64,000 nt of DNA, taken from NCBI RefSeq assembly GCF_003113895.1, contig NZ_BDUD01000002.1, positions 124,001 to 188,000 on the forward strand, read 5' to 3'. Below are positions 63,644 to 64,000 of this stretch, one piece after another (the stretch's first letter is position 1; each line of letters begins with the position of its first letter). The position numbers and the translations under genes were made by a program. Origin of the DNA: Nostoc commune NIES-4072. GTDB lineage: Bacteria; Cyanobacteriota; Cyanobacteriia; Cyanobacteriales; Nostocaceae. Under the pieces are notes generated by a model. The model was given only the letters and a program-made list of their open reading frames with translations, searched no databases and was not told the DNA's origin.

Positions 63644-63859
63644 ATGGCTTTTGAGCAAATCGAAGCATTTTTAAAGAAAATGCAGTCTGAACCTGAACTT
63701 AAAAACGAGGTGCTCGCAGCACCAACCGCAGATGATGTTGCGCGAATAGCACTAAAGCTTGGTTTTGAATTTTCAGGTGATGAATTATTGAGAATGTCAG
63801 GTAAGAAAGTTGGCAGCATTACTGTTAGAAAAACTGATCTTCCTGGAGAGTACAACTAG
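63644..63859 (+). CDS. Nif11-domain leader-type peptide
   Basis: 71 residues from the ATG at 63644, with GAGGA upstream; a longer frame from 63488 starts inside the IS end and is less likely. MAFEQIEAFLKKMQSEPELK, then AAPTADDVARIALKLGFEFS and GDELLRMSGKKVG is the Nif11 leader pattern used by RiPP precursors. The usual Gly-Gly cleavage site is not clear (MSGKKVGS), and the possible core is short (SITVRKTDLPGEYN, no Cys). It could be a precursor for an enzyme outside the window or a free-standing Nif11 protein. Confidence 0.72.
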   Translation: MAFEQIEAFLKKMQSEPELKNEVLAAPTADDVARIALKLGFEFSGDELLRMSGKKVGSITVRKTDLPGEYN

Positions 63860-64000
63860 GGGTCACGCGAGAATTTTTGAAGAAGGCAGAAGGCAGCCAT
63901 GCTGAGGGCAGAGGGCAGAAGGAACAATTGAATGGGGATTCAGACCCCAACCAATTGTCGGCGCCGTGTAGACAGCGGGACTTTAAACCCTTGTTCCATG
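63860..64000. other. Window end, repeat-like spacer
   Basis: GAAGGCAGAAGGCAGCCATG and AGGGCAGAGGGCAGAAGG are short GGCAGAAGG-type repeats, common in Nostoc-type spacers. No gene seen. Confidence 0.4.

Noticed and set aside
63488..63859. Long start for the Nif11 gene at 63488
   Set aside because: The first 52 codons begin within the IS5-like inverted repeat and are unlike Nif11 proteins; the ATG at 63644 has a ribosome site and gives a normal leader.
1..64000. tRNA, rRNA or CRISPR loci
   Set aside because: None was recognised on reading either strand; without a covariance search short RNAs cannot be excluded.

Overview
The window looks like part of a large plasmid from a filamentous, heterocyst-type cyanobacterium (Nostoc, Calothrix or Tolypothrix type). 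The evidence is dense HIP1 octamers (GCGATCGC), two full-length plasmid replication proteins of the cyanobacterial CyRepA1 type, Uma2 and Rpn/DUF4351 nuclease families, DUF1822 and DUF928 genes, an NblA gene, a PEP-CTERM gene and a Nif11-like peptide. No rRNA, tRNA or CRISPR array was seen.

Layout. 1-4.6 kb: replication module 1 (antirepressor-like gene fragment, AlkB-like gene, CyRepA1). 4.7-5.8 kb: a VapBC-like toxin-antitoxin pair and a rep remnant split by a 92-bp miniature element. 5.9-16.7 kb: a metabolic or natural-product-like island with an SsuD-like flavin monooxygenase, an amidase, two asparagine-synthetase-like ligases lacking the glutaminase cysteine, a decarboxylase-fold protein lacking the PLP lysine, and two paralogous membrane proteins with a zinc ribbon and a degenerate topoisomerase-VI-A-like (Toprim) domain. 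16.9-20.7 kb: truncated rep copies and an Rpn nuclease. 20.8-42.6 kb: a mostly minus-strand protease and scaffold region with a caspase-like protein, a subtilase, three CHAT proteins, a CHAT-CHASE2 membrane protein, TPR, DUF928 and DUF1822 proteins and a sigma-region-4-like protein; an IS66 element and Uma2 genes interrupt it. 42.7-48.3 kb: an XRE regulator with palindromic operators, then a plus-strand run of small plasmid genes. 48.3-52.2 kb: replication module 2 (truncated AlkB plus a second CyRepA1). 52.3-64 kb: a decaying zone of rep fragments, frameshifted genes, two degenerate IS5-like elements, two miniature elements and a few intact genes (nblA, DUF1993, TIM barrel, kinase-like, SH3, Nif11).

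Three points stand out. (1) A bipartite promoter-like motif, GCATAACC-N12-GAGATA with exactly the same spacing, lies upstream of four caspase, CHAT or TPR genes; it suggests coordinated control, possibly by the sigma-like protein encoded in the same region. (2) The rep genes carry about 48-52 bp inverted-repeat units at the same place in their 3' part, single or duplicated, which are candidate Rep-binding or origin sequences inside the coding region. (3) The 5.9-16.7 kb island combines several enzyme folds from which canonical catalytic residues are missing, as expected of an uncharacterised biosynthetic or regulatory pathway. All assignments come from reading the sequence; no database search was run.
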